Source of the DNA: Methanobacteriota archaeon
GTDB lineage: Archaea > Thermoplasmatota > Poseidoniia > Poseidoniales > Thalassarchaeaceae
DNA length: 5,896 bases
Assembly (NCBI GenBank): GCA_002685415.1
Contig: NYXO01000035.1
Coordinates: forward strand, 3,685 to 9,580
Direction of reading: 5' to 3'
Part shown: in pieces, positions 1 to 5,372 of the stretch
How the letters are laid out: the number at the start of each line of letters is the position of its first letter
How positions within the stretch are numbered: the stretch's first letter is position 1
Translations under genes and position numbers: made by a program
The notes under the pieces: model-generated
What the model saw: the letters and a program-made list of their open reading frames with translations, nothing else
The model's database searches: none
Told to the model about the DNA's origin: nothing

Positions 1-542
1 AATCTGTAACCTGGGATTTTGGAGATGGATACTTAGCAATAGGTGAAATGGTATCACATGAATACGAATTCGCTGGTGTGTATTCAGTTACCGCAACATC
101 AATTCGTTCGGATAAGATCCAGTCACAAATAATCACAATCACTGTCCATTTGGCAGGAATTGCCGAAGTAGATAATATGGAGTGTGAATGTGCTCCAACT
201 GCCAAAGATACAGTCATCGATTTAGTTCCACCAGATGGAACTTCGAACATAGAGGGATATCTTGTAGTGGAACATGATGGAAGCAGTGAATCATGTTCCC
301 TGAGGAATCCACTCCAAGAATGTCATCTACGAGTAATTGTGCAAAAGACCGAAGATGGAAGCGTCATATCCGAGGACATAATTTTCGATGATACCTTCAG
401 AACCAATGAAAAATTGGTGGATTTCAATATAAATCAATTGTCAATTGGGCCAGGAGAAGGAATCCAAATACGACTAGAAACAGACCAACTTAGAGATTGG
501 CACAAACCAAGCGCTGAATGGGATATTTCGATCATCCGATAA
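1..542 (+). CDS. PKD-domain surface/secreted protein, 3' part only
   Basis: The reading frame is open from the left edge (first full codon at position 3), so the 5' end lies outside the window; 179 residues are visible. Residues 1 to about 49 read as a PKD (polycystic kidney disease) immunoglobulin-like beta-sandwich: WDFGDG at 4-9, then HEYEFAGVYSVT (19-30), the classic closing strand of that fold. PKD domains are extracellular modules of surface-layer, adhesion and degradative proteins. The next roughly 130 residues are beta-rich, match no family I recognise, and hold four cysteines (C61, C63, C98, C107) that could form disulfides if exported. The signal peptide would be in the missing part. 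No C-terminal membrane anchor is visible; the protein ends WDISIIR. An internal ATG at 48 lies inside the PKD domain and is not a credible start. The TAA stop abuts the convergent transporter gene. The PKD call is firm; the protein's overall role is unknown. Confidence 0.78.
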   Translation, partial: SVTWDFGDGYLAIGEMVSHEYEFAGVYSVTATSIRSDKIQSQIITITVHLAGIAEVDNMECECAPTAKDTVIDLVPPDGTSNIEGYLVVEHDGSSESCSLRNPLQECHLRVIVQKTEDGSVISEDIIFDDTFRTNEKLVDFNINQLSIGPGEGIQIRLETDQLRDWHKPSAEWDISIIR

Positions 543-545
543 TTA
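540..545. other. Shared palindromic stop, TAATTA
   Basis: The hexamer TAATTA supplies TAA to the plus-strand PKD gene (540-542) and, read on the other strand, TAA to the minus-strand transporter gene (545-543). The two convergent genes therefore have no intergenic bases, and any 3' untranslated region or transcription stop of either gene must lie inside the other. Confidence 0.9.
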
Positions 546-1295
546 ACCCAAATAACCAACAATCTGAACTGTAATCATGATGGCTGCGACTACTAGGAAC
601 ATTGGTCGAAGTAATGCGTAACCATACTTCAGAACATAACCGGGTGCAAGATACCCTCCAATCATGTTCGCTAGGGCAAAAGGAATGGCAACTTCGTAAT
701 TTACTGATGCTGCCACTGCGAAGATTGCGTACGAGCCAATGTTACCACCAAAATTGAGAATTCTAGCAGTTGCAGCAGCCCTGTCCATACCAAATCCAGC
801 TCCTTTGATGTATCCAGCCATCAGCATGCTTCCAGTCCCTGGGCCAAGAAATCCTTCGTAGAATCCTATTCCAGTTCCCATGCCAACTGTTAACGGAATC
901 ACTTTTTCTTCCTGAATATCCTCTTCCTTACCAAATTTAGGATTGAATAAAACATAGAAGAATAATGCAATCAGTACAACGATCACAATCGGCAATAGTA
1001 TATCTGGTTCAACCAATAAAACAGCATATGTTCCAACCATTGAAAAAATAATCATTACAATCCAGCCAATAAAGGCGGCTTTTCTCGGTACAATATCGCT
1101 TTGTAGATATTTTGCGCTCGCTACAGCAGCTGCAGCAGTTGACGCGAATTTGTTAGTTCCAAGCGCAATATGAGGAGGTAGGCCGGCCCACAAAATTGCT
1201 GGTAATCGAAGTAATCCTCCACCGCCAACTGCACTATCTACAAATCCAGCGAATACTCCAACTAACATCAATAGAAGGAATACTTCGTTGTCCAC
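543..1295 (-). CDS. TauE/SafE (TSUP) family membrane transporter
   Basis: This 250-residue, highly hydrophobic protein belongs to the TauE/SafE/YfcA family, whose characterised members export sulfite, sulfoacetate or other small organosulfur anions across the cytoplasmic membrane. It shows the family's internal duplication. The N-terminal repeat has GFVDSAVGGGG (17-27), followed by LPPHIALGTNKFAS (39-52). The second repeat has GFYEGFLGPGTGS (144-156), followed by RILNFGGNIGS (178-188). About seven or eight membrane segments can be drawn, with a short charged loop (KFGKEEDIQEEK, 120-131) between the halves. Length is normal. The start is GTG; an in-frame TAG, which is the stop of the upstream small gene, lies 36 bases before it, and no ATG or clear SD sequence lies between, so GTG at 1295 fits best. 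It is the last gene of a ribD-led run. Substrate cannot be told from sequence, and the neighbours give no sulfur-metabolism context. Confidence 0.92.
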   Translation of the reverse strand: MDNEVFLLLMLVGVFAGFVDSAVGGGGLLRLPAILWAGLPPHIALGTNKFASTAAAAVASAKYLQSDIVPRKAAFIGWIVMIIFSMVGTYAVLLVEPDILLPIVIVVLIALFFYVLFNPKFGKEEDIQEEKVIPLTVGMGTGIGFYEGFLGPGTGSMLMAGYIKGAGFGMDRAAATARILNFGGNIGSYAIFAVAASVNYEVAIPFALANMIGGYLAPGYVLKYGYALLRPMFLVVAAIMITVQIVGYLG

Positions 1296-1331
1296 GTAGT
1301 TATCCGAAGCCAGCGGACTATGAGATTTACA

Positions 1332-1625
1332 CTACTCAATACTCGGTTCTTTTGTAGCTCGTCGATTCTTAATCCAGCGAAATAAAACCCTTGAAAATAC
1401 CATCGAGAACATAAGGAATACCAGTGAATACCACCATGGATTATTCTCACTGGTAGCGATGAAATAGGTCACAATCAGAATACCCATTCCGTAGAAAGCT
1501 CGAAAGATAGAGTAGGCAATGAATGACTTAACAAGTGGATTTGCAAGAAAGCGTTGCAACCCATTTTGCTCTGACGATCGGCTAATCCTCTCGCCTCCAG
1601 TGACTAATTCTATCTCCGCCCACAT
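1332..1625 (-). CDS. Small two-helix membrane protein of unknown function
   Basis: This is a 97-residue open frame from an ATG at 1625 (a TTG lies one codon further upstream). I do not recognise the family. The first ~30 residues are polar; two hydrophobic segments follow, about residues 34-56 (FIAYSIFRAFYGMGILIVTYFIA) and 64-84 (WWYSLVFLMFSMVFSRVLF), then a basic tail (RWIKNRRATK), which by the positive-inside rule would face the cytoplasm. Its 5' end overlaps the 3' end of ribD by 44 bases and its TAG stop lies 36 bases before the transporter GTG, so it is probably cotranscribed with both. No SD is visible before the ATG; a TTG at 1559 (75 residues) would remove the overlap but keep both helices. 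The hydrophobic pattern and close fit between neighbours argue that it is real, but the start is uncertain. Confidence 0.62.
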   Translation of the reverse strand: MWAEIELVTGGERISRSSEQNGLQRFLANPLVKSFIAYSIFRAFYGMGILIVTYFIATSENNPWWYSLVFLMFSMVFSRVLFRWIKNRRATKEPSIE

Positions 1626-2667
1626 CAATTTGTCTAACTTTTTCCAAGCCAGCGGAACTCAAATCATTCTCGGAAAATACAGTCCCTTTTCCACTTAATT
1701 CGACAGGTGATTGGCAAAGGTGAGCCCTGTCGACAAGCCCCTCTGCTAGAAATCTCCTCCAAGTGTTTGGTCCCCCTTCTACCAACAATGATTGAATTCC
1801 TCTATCGCCAAGAAAATCTAGAATTCGAGCAATGGTAATTTCTCCTTCACTAGCCGAAAGAATCGCACGTTCAACGTGTTCTGCATCAGTATTCGGCAAT
1901 TCGAAAGGCTCGGCATGAATTATCAGAGTTGGTGCCTCACCATCGTTCAGTAATTTACAGTCAGAGGGTAATCTGCCACTTGGGTCAATGACAACTCGTG
2001 TTGGTGGCTTTCGTGGACCCATGTCTGGACCCCGTACCGTCAAGGAAGGATCATCGCGTACAACGGTATCAACACCAACTAGAATCGCCATGGAATCTGC
2101 ACGAAGTGCATGAACAATCTCCAATGATTCTGGAGAAGAAAATCGCTGCGCCGGCTCATTAGGATCACAATCAACTCTACCATTTACATCAATTGCAGCC
2201 TTCAATAGGACCTCTGGACGCATATTTTCACACCAATGCATGAATTCCCTCATCTGTTGACCACATTCTTCAACCAAGAGTCCAGATTCTACCTCTACAT
2301 CCGATTTTTCCAGTGCTGAAGCACCATCTCCACGCACTGTTGGGTTCGGGTCATCCGCCCCTATCACGACCCTCTTCACTCCCGCCCAAAGTAGGGCTTC
2401 TGTACATGGAGGAGTTCTTCCGAAGTGATTACACGGCTCCAATGTAACATAGGCTGTAGAGCCTTGAGTGGCTACTCCTTTCGCTTCCGCATCTGCAATC
2501 GCCATCTGTTCAGCGTGTAGGCCACCTATGTGGTCATGCCAACCCTCAGCGATGATTTTTCCATCCTTAACTAGGACACACCCAACTAACGGGTTCGGCA
2601 TTACTCTATGCCTTCCACGCTCAGCGATTTCAATCGCTCGCCGCATGAATTGTGCCTCATCGTCCAT
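1582..2667 (-). CDS. ribD: Bifunctional riboflavin biosynthesis protein RibD
   Basis: RibD catalyses two successive steps of riboflavin synthesis: deamination of the 2,5-diaminopyrimidine made from GTP (EC 3.5.4.26), then NADPH reduction of the ribosyl side chain (EC 1.1.1.193). The N-terminal half is a zinc cytidine-deaminase fold with HAE (51-53) and PCNHFGRTPPC (78-88), giving the zinc ligands H51, C79 and C88 and the proton-shuttle E53. The C-terminal half is the DHFR-like reductase with LKAAIDVNGR (155-164), LVGVDTVVRDDPSLTVR (196-212), VVIDPSGRLP (225-234) and LVEGGPNTW (295-303). At 361 residues it matches the bacterial bifunctional enzyme (about 360-370). I chose ATG at 2667 over ATG at 2694 because MDDEAQFMRRA aligns with the usual N terminus and a GGGAGGT site sits 9 bases upstream of it. 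It heads a run with the small membrane protein and the TauE-type gene. Archaea more often use a separate reductase, so this gene suggests transfer from bacteria. Confidence 0.96.
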   Translation of the reverse strand: MDDEAQFMRRAIEIAERGRHRVMPNPLVGCVLVKDGKIIAEGWHDHIGGLHAEQMAIADAEAKGVATQGSTAYVTLEPCNHFGRTPPCTEALLWAGVKRVVIGADDPNPTVRGDGASALEKSDVEVESGLLVEECGQQMREFMHWCENMRPEVLLKAAIDVNGRVDCDPNEPAQRFSSPESLEIVHALRADSMAILVGVDTVVRDDPSLTVRGPDMGPRKPPTRVVIDPSGRLPSDCKLLNDGEAPTLIIHAEPFELPNTDAEHVERAILSASEGEITIARILDFLGDRGIQSLLVEGGPNTWRRFLAEGLVDRAHLCQSPVELSGKGTVFSENDLSSAGLEKVRQIDVGGDRISHWRRED

Positions 2668-2676
2668 GCTACTCAG

Positions 2677-2683
2677 ACCTCCC
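2677..2683 (-). promoter_or_regulatory. Shine-Dalgarno site deciding the ribD start
   Basis: Read on the minus strand this is GGGAGGT, 9 bases before the ATG at 2667. It lies inside the extra nine codons that the ATG at 2694 would add, so it supports the shorter ribD product. Confidence 0.7.
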
Positions 2684-2703
2684 GAATACCCCATTACACT
2701 TGA

Positions 2704-2714
2704 CTTCTATACTC
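2704..2714. promoter_or_regulatory. TATA-like element between divergent ribD and lipid kinase genes
   Basis: The sequence ttctatactcg reads TATA-like on both strands (CTATAC forward, GTATAG reverse). Archaeal transcription starts about 25 bases downstream of the TATA box. That would put the kinase transcript start near 2733 and the ribD transcript start near 2685, both beyond the longer candidate start codons (2728, 2694) and before the shorter ones (2752, 2667). The spacing agrees with the shorter starts. No convincing BRE element is visible, so the call is weak. Confidence 0.3.
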
Positions 2715-2742
2715 GCGAGGATTCAAGTTGAGTTCTGGCCCT

Positions 2743-2746
2743 GAGG
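2743..2746 (+). promoter_or_regulatory. Possible Shine-Dalgarno site for the lipid kinase ATG
   Basis: GAGG lies 5 bases before the ATG at 2752. A rival GAGG at 2717-2720 lies 7 bases before an in-frame TTG at 2728, so the RBS evidence alone does not settle the start. Confidence 0.4.
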
Positions 2747-2751
2747 CAACT

Positions 2752-3783
2752 ATGCCTAGGATAGCCTGTATCCTCAATCCAAAGGCCAGAGACGGAATAT
2801 CATCGAAAAGTTGGCCCGAATTTGAAGCCGCGCTAACTTCTGCGGGTTTTGAAATCGACATACACGAAACTCAGCGAGTTGGTCATGCAATGGAGATAGC
2901 CTACGATCTGTTATCCGACGAACACGACATGATTGTAGCAGTAGGTGGCGATGGTACCGTTCACGAGGTAGCCTCTGGATTGCGAGGTAGTAAGAAGACG
3001 ATGGGCATCTTACCGATAGGAAGTGGTAATGATTTCGCCCGCGCTCTTGGAATTCCACTATTTGATGTTCAAGGCGCGGTAGATTTGCTAACAAATGGTA
3101 CTGACCATTCGGTTGGAGCGGTTCGTGCCGAGGGCCCTGCTGCAAGCGATTTGCCACAGTACAAGATTCCACCAGCCCATCCCTGCAATGGAGAAGCGAA
3201 TCGAGAAGGGAATCTAGTTCGTTGGTCTTTCTTGGAGGTTGATGGAGGAGTTACTAGTTCCGTCAATCGAATGAAAATTGCTGGTAAGTTTAGTTGGATT
3301 CGTGGTCAAGCCAAGTATACTGCATTGGGTATTCGCGCGATTCTAGGTTGGAAAACACAACCGGCATGGATGCGGGTCAATGGCGGTGAAACCCAAACTG
3401 TTCCACTTCAGGGATTGTTTGTACTAAGCCAGTGTGAAACCTTTGGTGGCGGGTTCAAAGTAACACCAGGAGCTCATCCAAAGAGAGATCACGCCTCGTT
3501 AATTATCGGCTTAGGATTGTCCAAACTGCAAATGTTAGCAGTAATGGGGCCTCTTGAGAAGGGTGAGCACGTCGGTAAATGGGGGAAAATTACGATGGAA
3601 GATTGTACATCTTTCGAAATTGGTGCCGTAGATTCCGAAGGTAATCCTAGCGACACTGAGCCTCACAACCCTCCACTATTCATCAACGTCGATGGCGAGG
3701 CCTGTTTGACTACTCCTTGTAGCCTTCAGTTCCATAATGACCAGTTAATTGTACGTGGAGCATCAAGAATACCCAACGAATGA
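2752..3783 (+). CDS. Diacylglycerol/sphingosine kinase-type lipid kinase (YegS/DgkB-like)
   Basis: This 343-residue protein has the DAGK catalytic fold, which transfers phosphate from ATP to a lipid hydroxyl, usually diacylglycerol to phosphatidate, at the inner face of the membrane. Visible motifs are ILNPKA (7-12) at the N terminus, VGGDGTVHEVASGL (64-77), the nucleotide-binding glycine-rich loop, and LPIGSGNDFARALGIP (87-102). The C-terminal beta-sandwich shows GGGFKVTPGAHP (232-243), matching the family's GGGMxIAP segment, and NVDGE (312-316). Residues about 122-155 form a polar stretch longer than I expect, just before FLEVDGG (160-166), where the family usually has FLN-x-x-x-x-G. I chose ATG at 2752 because homologues begin just before NPKA; an in-frame TTG at 2728 would add eight residues. 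The gene is divergent from ribD and ends 3 bp from the convergent tRNA. In an archaeon the lipid substrate may not be an ordinary diacylglycerol. Fold confident, substrate open. Confidence 0.9.
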   Translation: MPRIACILNPKARDGISSKSWPEFEAALTSAGFEIDIHETQRVGHAMEIAYDLLSDEHDMIVAVGGDGTVHEVASGLRGSKKTMGILPIGSGNDFARALGIPLFDVQGAVDLLTNGTDHSVGAVRAEGPAASDLPQYKIPPAHPCNGEANREGNLVRWSFLEVDGGVTSSVNRMKIAGKFSWIRGQAKYTALGIRAILGWKTQPAWMRVNGGETQTVPLQGLFVLSQCETFGGGFKVTPGAHPKRDHASLIIGLGLSKLQMLAVMGPLEKGEHVGKWGKITMEDCTSFEIGAVDSEGNPSDTEPHNPPLFINVDGEACLTTPCSLQFHNDQLIVRGASRIPNE

Positions 3784-3786
3784 TTG

Positions 3787-3872
3787 TGGCGCAGACGGAG
3801 AGATTTGAACTCCCGAGTCCAAGGGACACCGGATTTCAAATCCGGCGCAATACCAGGCTATGCGACGTCTGC
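3787..3872 (-). tRNA. tRNA-Ser (anticodon UGA), CCA encoded
   Basis: The 86-base cloverleaf folds completely on the minus strand. The acceptor stem is GCAGACG paired with CGTCTGC (7 perfect pairs), with discriminator G and an encoded CCA. The D-arm is GCA/TGC enclosing TAGCCTGGTAT. The anticodon arm is CCGGA-TTTGAAA-TCCGG (3829-3845) with anticodon TGA. The variable arm is long (GTCC-CTT-GGAC), as expected of a class II serine tRNA. The T-arm is GGGAG-TTCAAAT-CTCTC with one G-T pair. D-loop and T-loop sequences are archaeal in style. No intron is present. Its 5' end lies 55 bp downstream of coxD on the same strand; I see no clear TATA box in that gap, so it may be processed from the cox transcript. 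Its 3' end is 3 bp from the stop of the convergent lipid kinase gene. Confidence 0.97.
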
Positions 3873-3913
3873 AGTAGTCACCCGTAGCAGCATCTTTTGA
3901 TGAATCTATGTGG

Positions 3914-3937
3914 TGGTCAAAGACCAATCAAAGACCA
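3914..3937. repeat. Short direct and inverted repeat at the coxD stop
   Basis: TCAAAGACCA occurs twice with an 11-base period (3917-3926 and 3928-3937); the second copy covers the coxD stop codon and its last two codons. The first copy lies within the perfect inverted repeat TGGTC-AAA-GACCA (3914-3926), which could form a 5-bp hairpin just after the coxD stop. No T-tract follows it on the minus strand, so it does not look like an ordinary archaeal terminator. It could mark processing between the cox mRNA and the tRNA, or be chance. Confidence 0.45.
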
Positions 3938-4290
3938 TAATTTCCTGGTCTACACCAGTCTGGTAGGCCGGATGCGGCATCTGGGTGAGTAAGTCCAACG
4001 AATAATACCATGATGATGATGAAGAAGGCTGGGAACAATGCTGTCATTGTCAGAATTTTTGAGTCAGCATCTCCGTAAAGGTGCATGAAAATAGCTGCAA
4101 TCATGATGAATTTTGGAATTGCAATTATTGTCAGAATCCAAAGGGTGACAACTTTCTCTGTAGTCCCACGATCCTCAGCAAATTGGGTCAAATCTAATCC
4201 AACAGCAGCAACTTCGATTAATGTAAGAATCATCAATCCGTAGAAATTCATCCAGTAAGGGTCTCGTCCAAATATTTTGTAATGTGCCAT
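3928..4290 (-). CDS. coxD: Cytochrome c oxidase subunit IV, prokaryotic type
   Basis: This 120-residue protein has three predicted membrane helices (about 14-33, 47-70 and 82-100) and a short hydrophilic C terminus. KFIMIAAIFMHLYGDADSK (60-78), with the FMHL core, is the hallmark of the prokaryotic subunit IV/COX4_pro family. These small subunits stabilise the haem-copper oxidase and are not catalytic. Its position directly after subunit III is the standard order in cox operons and supports the call. The start is ATG at 4290, with a GAGGTGA site 6 bases upstream that overlaps the coxC TGA, so translation is probably coupled. The small size and low conservation of the family make sequence evidence alone moderate; context raises it. 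Confidence 0.88.
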   Translation of the reverse strand: MAHYKIFGRDPYWMNFYGLMILTLIEVAAVGLDLTQFAEDRGTTEKVVTLWILTIIAIPKFIMIAAIFMHLYGDADSKILTMTALFPAFFIIIMVLFVGLTHPDAASGLPDWCRPGNYGL

Positions 4291-4296
4291 ATCTAA

Positions 4297-4303
4297 TCAC
4301 CTC
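4297..4303 (-). promoter_or_regulatory. Shine-Dalgarno site of coxD overlapping the coxC stop
   Basis: GAGGTGA on the minus strand shares two bases with the coxC stop codon (4304-4302) and lies 6 bases before the coxD ATG, a layout that suggests termination-reinitiation coupling. Confidence 0.75.
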
Positions 4304-5372
4304 AATACAGATAGAAGAATGGGAATACTAGTACCCAAATCAAATCCACAAAGTGCCAGTAAAGACCGAAGTACTCAATCGATACTGCATTCTTTGGAGT
4401 GTAACCGCCGAGCCATGCCTTGTAGGTCATGTACGTCAAACCAATGATTCCGCCAGCGACGTGAGCGCCGTGAGTTCCTGTGGTGACGTAGAATAGAGAT
4501 GCAGAGACCTGTATGTCTGCTACCATGTGTGCTCCTGTTGCTTCGTCAACGTAGGAGTGATGTTGGTAGTGGTCGGCATTGATTGTATAGCCTTCATCTA
4601 CGAGTGAAATGATATCATGTTCATGTAGTCCAATCGCACTAATCTCTGGGACGTAGAATCCGACAAACCATTCAACCATTTTCAGAGTAAGGAAGAGAAT
4701 AGCAAGGAACCATGTTGCTCCAAGATATCTGTAGACTTTCTTTCTTCGTGCTTCCTCATCTAGGTCAGGCATCTTTGCATAGCGAAGTGCCTGGACAATT
4801 GTGAACGATGATATGATCAGAGCAAAGGTGTTGATTGCACCAGGTGCGATATGCCACCAGCTAGATGCGATAAGATGGCTTGCTGGTTCGAAGCATGTAA
4901 CTACAACACCTTCCTGCCATCCGGTTGGATTAGTTACAGGGTCAAACATTCCTCTTTCGAATACTGTACCACAATTTTCGATTCCTAGCCTGTACCTCAT
5001 GTAGGTACTGAACAAAGATGTGAAAACCATCATTTCGGACATAAGGAATACCCAAACTCCTACCTTTCTAATCTGAATTCCACGGAATGGCACCCCAGTT
5101 GCTAGAGGTTCGTAGTGTCCGTCAAAGGACAAGTCCTGTCTCCACCAGATGAACAGTGATAATCCAATCACAAGTAGTCCAAGAAGAATCATTGGAATAT
5201 TTCCAGGGTTGTATGTTCCATAGGACCAAGCTTCTGCCATTCCAAAGAGGAATATTGCAACACCCATACTCATGAATAACGGGGAGTACGAATTGTGTGG
5301 AGCGCCGTGTCCCCAGTCATGTGGACCCCATGGTTGAGGTGCATGATGGTCATCGTGGTAATCTCCGCTCAA
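4302..5372 (-). CDS. coxC: Cytochrome c oxidase subunit III
   Basis: Subunit III is the seven-helix, cofactor-free core subunit of aa3-type oxidases; it stabilises subunit I and helps keep up proton uptake. Helices can be placed at about 32-50, 58-77, 103-125, 172-195, 215-240, 290-315 and 334-354. Signatures are FLMSEMMVFTSLF (109-121), containing the conserved membrane glutamate (E113), FYVTTGTHGAHVAGGI (294-309) and YWHFVDLIWV (338-347). The N terminus is His-rich (residues 6-26 hold seven His). At 356 residues it is long, since many homologues have about 190-290. The excess lies mainly in the loop between helices 3 and 4, which holds the protein's only two cysteines (C134, C160), and in a roughly 50-residue loop between helices 5 and 6 with HEHD and HYQHH. 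The start is TTG in a TTGA overlap with the coxA stop, with GGAGGTGA 4 bases upstream. The gene is clearly part of the cox operon. Confidence 0.97.
   Translation of the reverse strand: MSGDYHDDHHAPQPWGPHDWGHGAPHNSYSPLFMSMGVAIFLFGMAEAWSYGTYNPGNIPMILLGLLVIGLSLFIWWRQDLSFDGHYEPLATGVPFRGIQIRKVGVWVFLMSEMMVFTSLFSTYMRYRLGIENCGTVFERGMFDPVTNPTGWQEGVVVTCFEPASHLIASSWWHIAPGAINTFALIISSFTIVQALRYAKMPDLDEEARRKKVYRYLGATWFLAILFLTLKMVEWFVGFYVPEISAIGLHEHDIISLVDEGYTINADHYQHHSYVDEATGAHMVADIQVSASLFYVTTGTHGAHVAGGIIGLTYMTYKAWLGGYTPKNAVSIEYFGLYWHFVDLIWVLVFPFFYLY

Noticed and set aside
48..50. ATG at 48 as the true start of the first plus-strand gene
   Set aside because: The frame is open upstream to the window edge and encodes the WDFGDG strand of the PKD domain, so the gene begins before the window.
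1268..1450. 60-residue minus-strand open frame spanning the small-gene/transporter junction
   Set aside because: It overlaps two better-supported genes in another frame and has no recognisable protein pattern; it is a frame shadow.
2468..2731. Plus-strand open frame antisense to the start of ribD
   Set aside because: It lies opposite the conserved RibD deaminase motifs, and its composition is explained by them.
2774..3266. Two minus-strand open frames antisense to the lipid kinase
   Set aside because: Both lie opposite clearly conserved kinase motifs and show no family signature or ribosome-binding site.
3914..3926. Hairpin as an intrinsic terminator of the cox operon
   Set aside because: The stem is only 5 bp and no T-run follows on the minus strand; kept only as a short repeat.
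4008..4026. Run of gat triplets resembling a microsatellite
   Set aside because: It encodes the isoleucine/methionine-rich third helix of the subunit IV protein and is simple codon repetition.
4801..5004. Plus-strand open frame antisense to coxC
   Set aside because: Shadow of a strongly conserved oxidase subunit gene.
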